A stretch of DNA of 64,000 nt, from NCBI RefSeq assembly GCF_001610955.1, contig NZ_CP014335.1:1591001-1655000 (forward strand), written 5' to 3'. Source of the DNA: Geobacillus thermoleovorans (GTDB lineage: Bacteria > Bacillota > Bacilli > Bacillales > Anoxybacillaceae). Position 1 is the stretch's first letter. Each line of letters begins with the position of its first letter. Shown here in pieces: positions 49,047 to 57,599 of this stretch. The position numbers were made by a program, and so were the translations under genes. The notes below the pieces were generated by a model. The model did not search any database. It saw nothing but the letters and a program-made list of their open reading frames with translations, and was not told the origin of the DNA.

Positions 49047-49074
49047 ACTAGACCATAAATATATTATGTAAATA
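49047..49074. other. Candidate dif site (XerC/XerD chromosome-dimer resolution site)
   Basis: The right half contains ATATATTATGTAAA (49059-49072), identical to 14 bases spanning the centre and XerD-side arm of B. subtilis dif as I recall it. The XerC-side arm is divergent (4 of 11 positions). The 28-bp site sits in a 126-bp AT-rich island, 25 bp past the rtp stop, at a place where gene orientation along the chromosome changes. The dif assignment is inference from recalled sequence. Confidence 0.65.
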
Positions 49075-49098
49075 TAACAAAGAAAAAACGAGGCGCTC

Positions 49099-49473
49099 TC
49101 AACCGAAGTTGTCCTCAATCGCCTTGCGAATGAGCGCCGCGCACCGATCAAGCTCCGCTTTGAGCTGGCGTTTGTACAGCTTCGCCTTTTCCTGTCCGCC
49201 CTCGGCGAACCGATAGTAAACGACTTCTTGGTACTTCATTCCCTCTTTTTTCTGTTTCACTTGTTTTAAAATGCCGTCTTCGATCAAATCGTGCAGCGCC
49301 TTATACACTTCGGAGTGGTTCGGCCGGTAGCCGAACGGCTTGAACTCTTGGCGCAATACATCAAGCAGCTTCAGCCCGTAGAGCCGCTCCTGTTCGGTGA
49401 GCGTAATCAAATACAATTTTAAAAACGCACGTTGTTTTAACAGAAAACCGCTGGGCGTCCGTTTTTCTCCCAT
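49099..49473 (-). CDS. rtp: Replication terminator protein (RTP) homologue
   Basis: A 124-residue winged-helix protein, almost the length of B. subtilis RTP (122). The N-terminal region SGFLLKQRAFLKLYLITLTE and the dimerisation tail LYKRQLKAELDRC match RTP closely from memory. RTP dimers bind Ter sites in a polar way and arrest replication forks by contacting the helicase. The domain also belongs to the PadR-like winged-helix set, so an automatic label might read PadR, but the resemblance is specifically to RTP. AAGGAGGG precedes the ATG at 49473; the longer frame to 49542 is not supported. See the Ter-like sites at 11073, 57357 and 59086. Confidence 0.9.
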   Translation of the reverse strand: MGEKRTPSGFLLKQRAFLKLYLITLTEQERLYGLKLLDVLRQEFKPFGYRPNHSEVYKALHDLIEDGILKQVKQKKEGMKYQEVVYYRFAEGGQEKAKLYKRQLKAELDRCAALIRKAIEDNFG

Positions 49474-49582
49474 AGGCTTTTTCCCTCCTTCCCTACGGAT
49501 GAAATTTCGCTCTTTGGGCGGCCAAATCCTGCTTGTCTTCATTATACCATGCGGGAAAGGAAAAATCCTCTCCCGCTTGGGT

Positions 49583-50485
49583 TCAATAAAACACGATCGT
49601 TTTGTTTCCGTGGATGATGACCCGGTCTTCCAAATGCCACCGAAGCGCCCGGGCGAGCACCGTTTTTTCGATCAGTCGGCCGATCCGCTTTAAGTCGTCC
49701 GGATGGTGGCGGTGGTCCACGCGGGCGACGTCCTGCTCAATGATCGGCCCTTCATCCAAATCGTCGGTGACGTAGTGCGATGTGGCGCCAATCAATTTGA
49801 CGCCGCGCTCATACGCCCGCTCATACGGACGCGCGCCAATAAAGGCGGGCAAAAATGAGTGGTGGATGTTGATGATCCGTCCCGGGAATTCAGCGACAAA
49901 CGCCGGCGACAAAATTTGCATGTAGCGGGCAAGCACGATGGTGTCGATCTGATAGTCGCGAAGCAGACGGATTTGTTCGGCTTCGGCGTCCGCTTTCGTT
50001 TCTTTCGTCACCGGAATATGCACATAAGGGATGCCAAATGACTCGACCGTCTCGCGCAAGTCGGGGTGGTTGCTGATGACAAGGGCGATGTCGGCGATCA
50101 GCTCTCCCGCCTGCCATTGCCAAAGAAGTTCAAGCAGACAATGCTCGGCTTTGGAGACAAAAATCGCGATTCGCCGAATGTCGTTGTGCAGCCGAAGCTG
50201 CCAACGCATCTCAAATTCAGCAGCGATCGGGGCAAACGCCGCTTCGATCTCTTCTTTTCGCTCGGCGATGTTTGGACAGTCGAACTCCAAGCGGAGAAAA
50301 AACGTCCCTCCCTCAGGATCGGTCGAATATTGGCTCGATTCAACGATATTCGCCCCTTGTTCGTACAGAAACGACGTCACTGCCGCGACGATGCCCGGGC
50401 GATCTGGGCAGGAGATAAGGATTCGAGCGCGCTGCTCGTAACCTTGCAAAAATGATTGCCAGCGATGTTGGCGAAATGTCGTCAT
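49583..50485 (-). CDS. purU: Formyltetrahydrofolate deformylase
   Basis: A 300-residue enzyme that hydrolyses 10-formyl-THF to THF and formate, balancing one-carbon pools and supplying formate for PurT. An N-terminal ACT domain (ARILISCPDRPGIVAAVTSF) is followed by the formyltransferase-like domain with NIHHSFLPAFIGARPY and the catalytic Asn-His-Asp set. GGGAGAGAC precedes the ATG at 50485; the frame extends 14 codons further without support. Confidence 0.94.
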   Translation of the reverse strand: MTTFRQHRWQSFLQGYEQRARILISCPDRPGIVAAVTSFLYEQGANIVESSQYSTDPEGGTFFLRLEFDCPNIAERKEEIEAAFAPIAAEFEMRWQLRLHNDIRRIAIFVSKAEHCLLELLWQWQAGELIADIALVISNHPDLRETVESFGIPYVHIPVTKETKADAEAEQIRLLRDYQIDTIVLARYMQILSPAFVAEFPGRIINIHHSFLPAFIGARPYERAYERGVKLIGATSHYVTDDLDEGPIIEQDVARVDHRHHPDDLKRIGRLIEKTVLARALRWHLEDRVIIHGNKTIVFY

Positions 50486-50569
50486 GCGTTGTCTCTCCCT
50501 TTTCTTGCTTTTCTTGCAATTCATCATACAAAAAATTCATGAACTTGCCAACAGGGAAGATAACAAAAG

Positions 50570-50603
50570 AGGGTGTCCCAAAAGGATCGGGACACCCTTT
50601 CTT
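50570..50603. terminator. Bidirectional terminator between purU and hmp
   Basis: A perfect 10-bp stem (50570-50579 with 50589-50598) has T-rich tails on both sides. On the - strand it would end hmp transcription. Confidence 0.7.
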
Positions 50604-50708
50604 ATTACCGTATATAGGTATAAAACAATCATTAAGAAACAATATGTTGTGTTTTGTTAAGAAAAATGACCCTTTTGGGTCATCCCCCTGGCAAGCGAAA
50701 AACCTCTC

Positions 50709-51944
50709 TCAGTCTTTCGTCAAATCGCCGGCCGGGCCGAAAAATTCGTAATGGATGTGCTCCTCTGGCACACTCCATTGTTTTAGGGCACGATAGACGG
50801 TTTTCATAAACGGCATCGGGCCGCAGAAATAAAAGTCTGCGTCTTTCGTCGGGATCACGGATTGCATCCATGCGAGGTCGATCCGCCCTTCTTTGCCAAA
50901 ATGTGGATGGCGGCGATCCTCGTCGGATGGCGACTCGTAACAAATACGGTAAGAAAATGACGGGCGTTCCGCCAACATCCGAAGCTCCTTATCAAACGCG
51001 TGCACGCGGCCATTCAAAGCAGCATGCAAAAACGCCGCTGGGCGGGTCGGTTGGCGGATGGCCAACGTATGCGCCATGCTCAAAAGCGGAGTGATGCCGA
51101 CGCCGCCGCTGATGAACACAACCGGCGTCGTTTTGGACAAATCAAGCGTAAAATCGCCGGCTGGAGCGCTAAGCTCGAGCACGTCGCCCTCTTGGACATG
51201 ATCATGCAAATAGTTGGAAACAATGCCGGCCGGCTTGTCCGCTGTAGCTGCTTCCCGTTTGACGCTGATGCGGTAATACCCTTTTCCAGGTGCATCCGAT
51301 AAGCTGTATTGGCGAATATGCGTATACGTCTCGCCCGGAATCGACAGTTTGACGCTCACGTATTGACCCGGCAAATAATCACTGATGGCCTTGCCGTCTT
51401 CCGGCTCCAAATAAAACGAAGTAATGACGCCGCTTTCTTTCACCTTTTTCACGACGACAAATCGGCGAAAGTCACGCCAGCCTCCGTGTTTGGCCGCTGC
51501 CTCATCGTAGAGCTCTTTTTCCACTTGAATGAAAACGGACGCAATGGCTTCATATGCTTCCGTCCAAGCCGTGATCACTTCGTCGGTGGCGGCGTCGCCG
51601 AGCACGTCTTTGATCGCCAGCAACAAATGCTTTCCGACGATCGGGTATTGTTCTGGTTTGATTCCTAAGCTGCGGTGTTTATGGCCGATTTGCCGCACAA
51701 CCGGCAAAATAGCATCAAGCTGGTCGATATAGCGCGCTGCCGCATACACGGCTGCGGCCAAGGCACGTTGCTGCCGCCCTTGCTTTTGGTTGGCGTGGTT
51801 GAAAATATGGAGCAGTTCCGGATGATTGGAAAACATGAGTTCATAAAACCGCTTCGTAATTTGTTCGCCATGTGTTTCCAAGACAGGCACCGTTGATTTC
51901 ACAATTTCAATCGTTTTTGGATGCAATTTCGTTGTCGTTGTCAT
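50709..51944 (-). CDS. hmp: Flavohaemoprotein (NO dioxygenase)
   Basis: A 411-residue cytoplasmic enzyme that oxidises NO to nitrate with O2 and NAD(P)H. The globin domain (about 1-145) shows Tyr34 in KRFYELMF (B10) and proximal His90 in GHKHRSLGI. The FAD domain contains RQYSLSD, and the NAD domain ISGGVGITPLLSMA and FYFCGPMPFMK. It faces nsrR across a 171-bp intergenic region carrying two NsrR-like sites, so NO-responsive repression is well supported by context. With the NO synthase at 16.4 kb, the window encodes both NO production and NO removal. Confidence 0.96.
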   Translation of the reverse strand: MTTTTKLHPKTIEIVKSTVPVLETHGEQITKRFYELMFSNHPELLHIFNHANQKQGRQQRALAAAVYAAARYIDQLDAILPVVRQIGHKHRSLGIKPEQYPIVGKHLLLAIKDVLGDAATDEVITAWTEAYEAIASVFIQVEKELYDEAAAKHGGWRDFRRFVVVKKVKESGVITSFYLEPEDGKAISDYLPGQYVSVKLSIPGETYTHIRQYSLSDAPGKGYYRISVKREAATADKPAGIVSNYLHDHVQEGDVLELSAPAGDFTLDLSKTTPVVFISGGVGITPLLSMAHTLAIRQPTRPAAFLHAALNGRVHAFDKELRMLAERPSFSYRICYESPSDEDRRHPHFGKEGRIDLAWMQSVIPTKDADFYFCGPMPFMKTVYRALKQWSVPEEHIHYEFFGPAGDLTKD

Positions 51945-51965
51945 GATTTCATCCCCTTGTAAAAC

Positions 51966-51982
51966 ATGTATTTTTAATACAT
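51966..51982. promoter_or_regulatory. NsrR-type operator 1 (hmp promoter side)
   Basis: ATGTATTTTTAATACAT is a 17-bp palindrome with perfect 7-bp arms, close to the Bacillus NsrR consensus ATRTATYTTAAATATAT. It lies 22 bp before the hmp start. Confidence 0.75.
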
Positions 51983-52013
51983 CTTTTATTCAACCATGAG
52001 CACTGCGAAAAAA

Positions 52014-52030
52014 CAATATTTCAAATACAT
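52014..52030 (-). promoter_or_regulatory. NsrR-type operator 2
   Basis: Read on the - strand, ATGTATTTGAAATATTG matches 14 of 17 positions of the Bacillus NsrR consensus. It sits between hmp and nsrR, so it may serve autoregulation or a second hmp site. Confidence 0.6.
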
Positions 52031-52115
52031 CTTTAATAAATTGTTCACAATTCTCCGTTCGAATCAGGTGTGGTACAATGGGATCAAGAATGTCGCTTAA
52101 AGGTTGTGAATCACG

Positions 52116-52559
52116 ATGCAGTTGACGAACTATACGGAATACGCCTTGCGCGTCCTCTTGTTTTTAGGCGCGCTTGATGAAGAAGAAAAAACGAACATCA
52201 AAGACATTGCCGCTGCCTTTTCCATTTCAGAGCATCATTTAAGCAAAATCGTCTATGAGCTTGGCAAACTCGGCTACATTGAAACGATCCGTGGGCGCAA
52301 CGGTGGAATCCGCCTTGCGAAACGCCCCGCGGAGATTGTCATCGGCGCGGTTGTTCGCGAAACGGAGGAAAACTTGTCGCTTGTCGAGTGTTTTGCCGCC
52401 CACGGCAATGAGTGCGTCTTAACGCCGGTATGTCGGCTTCGCTTCGCACTTCACGAGGCGTTAGAGGCGTTTTTGCGTGTGCTGGATGCGTATACGCTCG
52501 CCGATTTGCTTGAAGACCGAGCGTCGCTTCGTTCTTTATTGAAAGAGCGGCGCGGTTGA
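52116..52559 (+). CDS. nsrR: NO-sensing Rrf2-family repressor NsrR
   Basis: A 147-residue winged-helix regulator. The Fe-S cluster ligands Cys92, Cys100 and Cys106 (ECFAAHGNECVLTPVC) have the same positions as in B. subtilis NsrR, which loses DNA binding when NO attacks the [4Fe-4S] cluster. The HTH is in the first 65 residues (IKDIAAAFSISEHHLSKIVY). It is divergent from hmp, its classical target. The start has AAAGGTTGTG before it. Confidence 0.94.
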   Translation: MQLTNYTEYALRVLLFLGALDEEEKTNIKDIAAAFSISEHHLSKIVYELGKLGYIETIRGRNGGIRLAKRPAEIVIGAVVRETEENLSLVECFAAHGNECVLTPVCRLRFALHEALEAFLRVLDAYTLADLLEDRASLRSLLKERRG

Positions 52560-52855
52560 GAAAACTTTCTGGCTATAAGCTGGAGAGTTTTTTGGCGTTT
52601 GGCAGGCACACGATCACTAAGCATCGCTCTACGGAAGGAAGACGCGGGATGATGCGAAACCAATGGCGGCCTTTGCGCGGGATGTGGCGGCAAGAACGAT
52701 CATCAGTTGGAAAAACGAAACCAGTCGTCAAACATGGGCGGCGGGATGAATACGTCCGGCACCGGCCGATCACATCCCCTTTGTTTGCCACAAGACGAAG
52801 AATATATTAAGATTAGAAAGGTGTGAAAACATCTGCATGACTAAAGGAGGTCACA
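52560..52855 (+). other. 296-bp region before the spermidine synthase gene
   Basis: An 84-codon + strand frame (52556-52810) is very Arg-rich, has no ribosome site and shows no family resemblance, so it is not annotated. The end of the region carries the AAAGGAGG of the next gene. Confidence 0.5.
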
Positions 52856-53731
52856 ATGAAACACGAAGGAAGCGCTTTGCCACCTTACTTGCATATGGAC
52901 AATGGAGAGCTTTGGCTCACCGAAGATGATCGCGACAACTTAAAAATCAGCTATCGAATCAAAGAGGTGATTTTTGCCGAGCCGTCCGAGTACCAGCATG
53001 TGATGATTTTGGATTCGTACGATTTTGGCCGCATGCTCGTACTCGATGGCGTCGTGCAAACGACCTCGATTGACGGCCATATTTATAACGAAATGATTTC
53101 GCACGTGCCGCTGCAGTTTCATCCGGAAGCGAAGCGGGTGCTCATCATCGGCGGCGGCGACTGCGGCGCAGCTCGTGAGACGGCGAAATACGCTCATCTT
53201 GAAGCCATCGATATGGTGGAAATCGACGAAAAAGTCGTCCGGGCGTGCAAAGAGCATTTGCCAGCCGTCTCCGGCAACTTATCGGATCCGCGCGTGCGGT
53301 TTGTTTATGATGATGGCGTCGTGTTTGTGCAAGAGAAAGAAAACGTCTACGACGTCATTATGATCGACTCGTCTGACCCAGTCGGCCCGGCGGAAGCCTT
53401 GTTTTCACCGGAGTTTTACGCCAACGTCCATCGCGCGTTGAAAGCAGACGGGCTGATGGTCTGCCAAAGCCAGTCGCCGATTTTCCACTTGGATATTTTG
53501 AAACGGACGTACCGCAATATTCGCGAACTGTTCCCGCATGTGCTTGTGTACACCGCGGTGGTGCCGACGTATCCAGGCGGACTGTGGAGCTTTACGATCG
53601 GCTCGAAACGGCCGCTCGATTTTCCGGCGCAGACAACCATTCCAAACGACACGAAATACGTCAATGATGCGGTCTTTCGCCAATGTTTCGCCTTGCCCGA
53701 GTTTTTGCGCTCGGCGCTTGAGGTGGAATAA
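52856..53731 (+). CDS. speE: Spermidine synthase (polyamine aminopropyltransferase)
   Basis: A 291-residue enzyme transferring an aminopropyl group from decarboxylated SAM to putrescine. IIGGGDCGAARETAKY (Gly-rich dcSAM loop), DMVEIDEKVV and MIDSSDPVGPAE (catalytic Asp region) are all present, and the N-terminal beta domain carries LDGVVQTT. CTAAAGGAGGTCAC precedes the ATG. In Bacillus speE is usually followed by agmatinase (speB); here a terminator follows directly, so this may be a second, stand-alone copy. The branched-chain polyamine synthases of thermophiles are related, so the exact product is open. Confidence 0.93.
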   Translation: MKHEGSALPPYLHMDNGELWLTEDDRDNLKISYRIKEVIFAEPSEYQHVMILDSYDFGRMLVLDGVVQTTSIDGHIYNEMISHVPLQFHPEAKRVLIIGGGDCGAARETAKYAHLEAIDMVEIDEKVVRACKEHLPAVSGNLSDPRVRFVYDDGVVFVQEKENVYDVIMIDSSDPVGPAEALFSPEFYANVHRALKADGLMVCQSQSPIFHLDILKRTYRNIRELFPHVLVYTAVVPTYPGGLWSFTIGSKRPLDFPAQTTIPNDTKYVNDAVFRQCFALPEFLRSALEVE

Positions 53732-53744
53732 CGGCTTGGCATGG

Positions 53745-53785
53745 AAAAAGCTGTCCCTGCTTTGTGAGGGGACAGCTTTTTTTGT
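53745..53785. terminator. Rho-independent terminator after speE
   Basis: The AAGCTGTCCC stem (about 53748-53757) pairs with GGGACAGCTT, followed by TTTTTTG. T/A runs on both flanks make it usable by the convergent gene at 53829 too. Confidence 0.85.
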
Positions 53786-53828
53786 GTCATTTGAGTGATC
53801 TTTCTATTATTCCACCCGCTTTCTTGTT

Positions 53829-55007
53829 TCATTGCGCCGGTGGGTTGTGGGTCAGTGCCCGCTTAGCAAGCCATTGAAACGTCAAGTCATCCGCCGGCGG
53901 GTTGTGCAATCCAGCACGGACGTCACGGTAATGCCGCTGAAGCGGATTGTCAGCAAACAAGCTTTGTCCGCCGACAATGCGCATCGCCCAATCGACGACT
54001 TCAAGCGCGGTATTGGTGGCGACCAATTTGGCTGTTGCCAACTCCTCTTTCATCGCCATCCGTTTTTCCGGATAGCGATCCCATAAGTCGGCGACCGCGT
54101 ACAGGAAATGGCGCGCATGGGTGAGGCGCCATTCCATTTCAGCGATTTTCCGCTGCACTTCGGGTGTTAGGGCGATTGGGTGAGGCAGGGTATTAGGCTG
54201 GTACGTCTTGGCAAAGCGAAGCGCCTCATTGCGCGCCGCAATGGCGATGCCTAAGTAACAAGCCGGCACGTGCAACAGCCATCCTTGCGCCGGAGCGGCT
54301 TCGTTCGCTTCTCCAAGCGTCTCTACGAGCGCCTCTTGGTCGACTTCGACTTCTTCAAGAACAAGATCATCGCTGCGCGTCGCCCGCATGCCAAGCGTGT
54401 TCCACGTCGGCTCGATGCGGATGCCTGAAGCAGACATCGGCACGAGAAATTCACCGACCCGACCGTCTTCCATCGTGGCGGAAATCAATACGTAATCGAG
54501 CGCAGGGGCTAACGATGCAAATGTCTTTCGCCCCCGAAGCACCCAGCGGCCATGGCGAAAGACGGCCGTCGTTTCCGGTTTACCGCCGCGCGCCGGGCTG
54601 CCAGTTGTCCGTTCAGAGTGGGCGCTGTTGATGAGCGCGTGGCGGCAAACGACTTCATTCGCCAAACGGGCGAGAACGGGCTCCGGCCAGCGGCGGAGCA
54701 AAAATAAACGCATGAGAATGCTGGCGTGCCAACCAAACGACAATGCCGTTGCCCCAGAGCCTTGGGCGATCGTTTCTTGCACGAGCACAAGCTCATAAAG
54801 CGATGCCCCTTGGCCGCCGTATTCAGTCGGGACGGTCAAGGAAAGGAATCCAGCCTCTTTTAAATCGGCAAAATCGGCAAATGGAAACGTTGCCTGTTCG
54901 TCATCATGCGCTGCCCGTTGGACAAATCGTTCCGCAAGGCGGCGCGCTTGGTTGTACAATTGTTGCTCCCGATCGGTCCGCACAAGCAAATGGTACAATT
55001 CGTTCAT
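53829..55007 (-). CDS. Acyl-CoA dehydrogenase-like flavoprotein
   Basis: A 392-residue protein of the acyl-CoA dehydrogenase/DszC-SfnB-like superfamily: a helical N-domain, the beta-domain with NSAHSERTTGSPAR where classical dehydrogenases have T-E-P-G-A-G-S-D, and a C-terminal helical domain with RIVGGQSLFADNPLQRHYRD. The altered flavin-loop motif and the QRHYRDVRAG ending are more like DszC/SfnB-type flavin-dependent monooxygenases than beta-oxidation enzymes. A role in sulfur scavenging or oxygenation is therefore possible. AAGGGGAG precedes the ATG at 55007. Confidence 0.8.
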   Translation of the reverse strand: MNELYHLLVRTDREQQLYNQARRLAERFVQRAAHDDEQATFPFADFADLKEAGFLSLTVPTEYGGQGASLYELVLVQETIAQGSGATALSFGWHASILMRLFLLRRWPEPVLARLANEVVCRHALINSAHSERTTGSPARGGKPETTAVFRHGRWVLRGRKTFASLAPALDYVLISATMEDGRVGEFLVPMSASGIRIEPTWNTLGMRATRSDDLVLEEVEVDQEALVETLGEANEAAPAQGWLLHVPACYLGIAIAARNEALRFAKTYQPNTLPHPIALTPEVQRKIAEMEWRLTHARHFLYAVADLWDRYPEKRMAMKEELATAKLVATNTALEVVDWAMRIVGGQSLFADNPLQRHYRDVRAGLHNPPADDLTFQWLAKRALTHNPPAQ

Positions 55008-55111
55008 CGGTTCTCCCCTTCTTTTGGTCAAGATGCCTTTATTGTACCGAGTTCTGGCTAGGACTGAAAACAAAAACGCACGGGAAAATGACCGTCCTTG
55101 CTCTCGGAAGC

Positions 55112-56611
55112 TTAAAAGAGAAAGAAATGCCGAATGTACCGATCATCGTCACGGTGGACGAACTCATTTTTCCCAGCATCGTACTCGTATTCCTCCTGCC
55201 AGCGGCGGCCATAGCGGGCGATTTGACGGACGGCGCGGATGATCGCATACACTTCTTCGTTCGTCATCGTAGGATGGAGCGACAGACGCACCCATCCTGG
55301 TTTGGCAAGAGGATTGCCGTTTTTGACTTCTTGAAGCAGCGCAGCGGATTGTTCCTTGTCGATGCCAAGCAAATAGTGGCCGTATGGTCCGGCGCAGGAA
55401 CAGCCGCCGCGCGCTTGAATGCCGAAGCGATCATTCAGCAGTTTGACAACAAGGTTGTAATGCAATCCATCTATGACAAATGAGATGATGCCAAGACGGT
55501 CGTCCCGATGTCCTTCAAGCACGCGGACGCCGGGAGTGCTTTTTAGCGCCGGCAAAAGAAGGGAAACAAGTTCCTTTTCGCGGGCGCGCATCTGTTTTAC
55601 GTTCATTTGCTCTTTCAGCTGGATGGCCAACGCTGCCTTGATGGTTTGCCAAAACGGCGGTGTTCCGCCATCTTCGCGTTCCTCAATGGCTTGGATGTAT
55701 TCATAGTTCCCCCACGGGTCAGTCCAGTACACCGTCCCGCCGCCGGGGTGATCCGGAGCGTGCTGATGATAAAGCCGGCTGTCAAAGATGAGCACGCCGG
55801 CGCTTCCCGGCCCCCCGAGAAACTTATGGGGAGAGAAATAAATGGCATCAAGCTGCTCCATTGGGTCGTCCGGATGCATATCGATGCGGACGTACGGAGC
55901 GGAAGCAGCAAAATCAACAAAGCAAAGGCCGCCATGCTCGTGCATGATTTTCGCCAGCTTATGATATGGGGTTTCCAACCCCGTGACGTTCGAGCAAGCA
56001 GTAAATGCACCGATTTTTTGCGGCCGATCTCGGTAGCGCTCCAGCAGCTCGCGCAAATGGTCAAGATCGACATCCCCGTTCTCTGTCGGCCGGACCGCCA
56101 CGACTTCCGCGATGGTTTCCACCCATGGCAATAAATTTGAATGGTGCTCCATATGGGTGACAAAAACGACTGGCCGCTCCTCATCATGAAGGGACAAGCG
56201 GCGCTTCCACCGTTCCGGTACGCGCAAGCCAAGCAGACGCTGCAGCTTGTTGACGGCGCTTGTGGTCCCGGCGCCTTGCATGATCAAGACATCGTTTTTC
56301 CCGGCATGAACGTGCTGTTTGATGATTTCTTTTGCATAGCGATAGGCAAGCGTCGTTTTCGTTCCGGTCACATTCGATTCCGTATGCGTGTTGCCGACAA
56401 ATGGACCGAGCTCATGCGTCAGCTTCTCTTCAATCGGCCGGTACAGCCGCCCGCTTGCCGTCCAGTCGGCGTAAATAAGCCGCTGTTTGCCAAACGGCGT
56501 AGAAAACGGATGAAAGCGGCCGATCGTTCCATCGCGAAACGGCTGAAAATACGTCTCAAGCTCTCCGCGGCATGTATACACCGCATTGCCGATCACAGCG
56601 TGAATGGCCAT
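55112..56611 (-). CDS. Class V aminotransferase (cysteine desulfurase-like)
   Basis: A 499-residue PLP enzyme of the SufS/CsdA fold. The PLP Lys is in SPHKFLGGPGS; EHHSNLLPW, the Asp in CFVDFAAS and the loop RGGCSCAGPYGHYLL, whose Cys fall where the sulfur-carrying Cys of desulfurases lies, are visible. It is longer than SufS (about 405), with about 50 extra N-terminal residues and a C-terminal YEYDAGKNEFV tail. The substrate may be cysteine, selenocysteine or another alpha-amino acid. GGGGGAATCAAC precedes the ATG, a weak site. Confidence 0.85.
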   Translation of the reverse strand: MAIHAVIGNAVYTCRGELETYFQPFRDGTIGRFHPFSTPFGKQRLIYADWTASGRLYRPIEEKLTHELGPFVGNTHTESNVTGTKTTLAYRYAKEIIKQHVHAGKNDVLIMQGAGTTSAVNKLQRLLGLRVPERWKRRLSLHDEERPVVFVTHMEHHSNLLPWVETIAEVVAVRPTENGDVDLDHLRELLERYRDRPQKIGAFTACSNVTGLETPYHKLAKIMHEHGGLCFVDFAASAPYVRIDMHPDDPMEQLDAIYFSPHKFLGGPGSAGVLIFDSRLYHQHAPDHPGGGTVYWTDPWGNYEYIQAIEEREDGGTPPFWQTIKAALAIQLKEQMNVKQMRAREKELVSLLLPALKSTPGVRVLEGHRDDRLGIISFVIDGLHYNLVVKLLNDRFGIQARGGCSCAGPYGHYLLGIDKEQSAALLQEVKNGNPLAKPGWVRLSLHPTMTNEEVYAIIRAVRQIARYGRRWQEEYEYDAGKNEFVHRDDDRYIRHFFLF

Positions 56612-56741
56612 GTTGATTCCCCCTTTCCGCCATTTCGTCTATTTACAAAGTATGTCGCCTTCGGTGGTTCGGTCCAAAAAACGTGGGAAAGTTGAAAATG
56701 AAAAATCCGCCGTACAGGCGGATGATATTCCACTCCCTTTT

Positions 56742-57191
56742 TTACTCCTTTTTTTTGCACGATAACGGCGAAATCGTTTCCCCCACGGACGGCGCAAGGT
56801 ATTCGGCAAGCATGGTCCGCAAGTCATCGGGCAATGGTTCGCTCGTTTGGGTTTGGAAATTAAAATGGACGACCGCTGCCTCTCCGATGGCGATCAGTCT
56901 TCCTGTTTCCTCTTCCATGATGCGATGAATGCATTGAAAGCTTTTATTGCCGATCCGGGAGACATTGGTTTCCACGCGCAATCGTCGTCCGAAGAATCCT
57001 TGGTTGATAAAATCGCACTTGGTGGAAGCTAAAATAAAATGCCAGTCGTCCGTTCGCCCGCCGTAACGCAATTCATCAAACAGGCGGGTGCGCGCTTCTT
57101 CTAAATAAATAAAATAGCTAATGTTGCTTAAATGTCCGAGCGCATCAGTTTCACAAAAGCGTGGATTGACGGTAATGATGTGCGTCTTCAT
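56742..57191 (-). CDS. Acyl-CoA thioesterase (4HBT hot-dog fold)
   Basis: A 149-residue single-domain hot-dog thioesterase. ETDALGHLSNISYFIYLEEAR near 13-33 (quoted to 20 residues: ETDALGHLSNISYFIYLEEA) is the 4-hydroxybenzoyl-CoA/YbgC-type motif with the catalytic Asp and a central helix. It would release free acid and CoA from acyl-CoA. AAGAGGGAG precedes the ATG at 57191. It has a perfect promoter and the third copy of the shared TetR-type operator upstream, tying it to the acyl-CoA regulon. Confidence 0.87.
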   Translation of the reverse strand: MKTHIITVNPRFCETDALGHLSNISYFIYLEEARTRLFDELRYGGRTDDWHFILASTKCDFINQGFFGRRLRVETNVSRIGNKSFQCIHRIMEEETGRLIAIGEAAVVHFNFQTQTSEPLPDDLRTMLAEYLAPSVGETISPLSCKKKE

Positions 57192-57284
57192 TTCTCCCTC
57201 TTCCTTTCTTGCCTTTTTTTGCCCCTTTCGCCCACAATATTCGTTTGGGTGAGCATGGGGCGGGAGCAAGTTTGATTTGTAGCT

Positions 57285-57300
57285 ACCAACTAGTCAGTAT
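57285..57300. promoter_or_regulatory. TetR-type operator, copy 3
   Basis: An imperfect palindrome (two mismatched pairs), read on the - strand as TACTGACTAGTTGGTA, in the same sequence context after a -10 box (AAAACAACA-) as the copy at 20878. It lies about 95 bp before the thioesterase start. Confidence 0.6.
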
Positions 57301-57309
57301 GTTGTTTTT

Positions 57310-57338
57310 ATCATACTCCGATTGATTGGGATATGCAA
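57310..57338 (-). promoter_or_regulatory. SigA-type promoter of the thioesterase gene
   Basis: On the - strand TTGCAT (57338-57333) and TATGAT (57315-57310) are separated by 17 bp, with the operator just downstream. Confidence 0.7.
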
Positions 57339-57356
57339 TTGTTTTTTTGGGTTATT

Positions 57357-57385
57357 GATTATTTAGAACATTGTTTGTGACATGA
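57357..57385 (-). promoter_or_regulatory. Candidate Ter site, - orientation (half-site)
   Basis: The - strand 18-mer ACAATGTTCTAAATAATC (57374-57357) is one base different from the site at 11084, matching 15 of 18 consensus positions; the A-site half is poor. Orientation is opposite to the 11-kb copy. It lies in the 408-bp gap between the thioesterase and NhaC genes, which is otherwise only a promoter region. Confidence 0.4.
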
Positions 57386-57599
57386 AATATTGTCGCGAAT
57401 CCAGTACGTTGCACGAAAGGATGAAAATCTCTTTCAATTAAGTTGAATTTTTGGTTTACACTTCGCCGATTGCCTGACACATTAGATTGCATCCGCATGT
57501 ATCGAAGTGCAAATGGTAACGAACAATTGGAACCTATATAGTTTTGACATTTTCAGGGTAGATAAAAAAGCCCGGCGAGGGCAGACGGGGCGTCTGCGG

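Noticed and set aside
52556..52810. 84-codon Arg-rich frame between nsrR and speE
   Set aside because: No ribosome site, no family, odd composition; probably untranslated leader or spacer.
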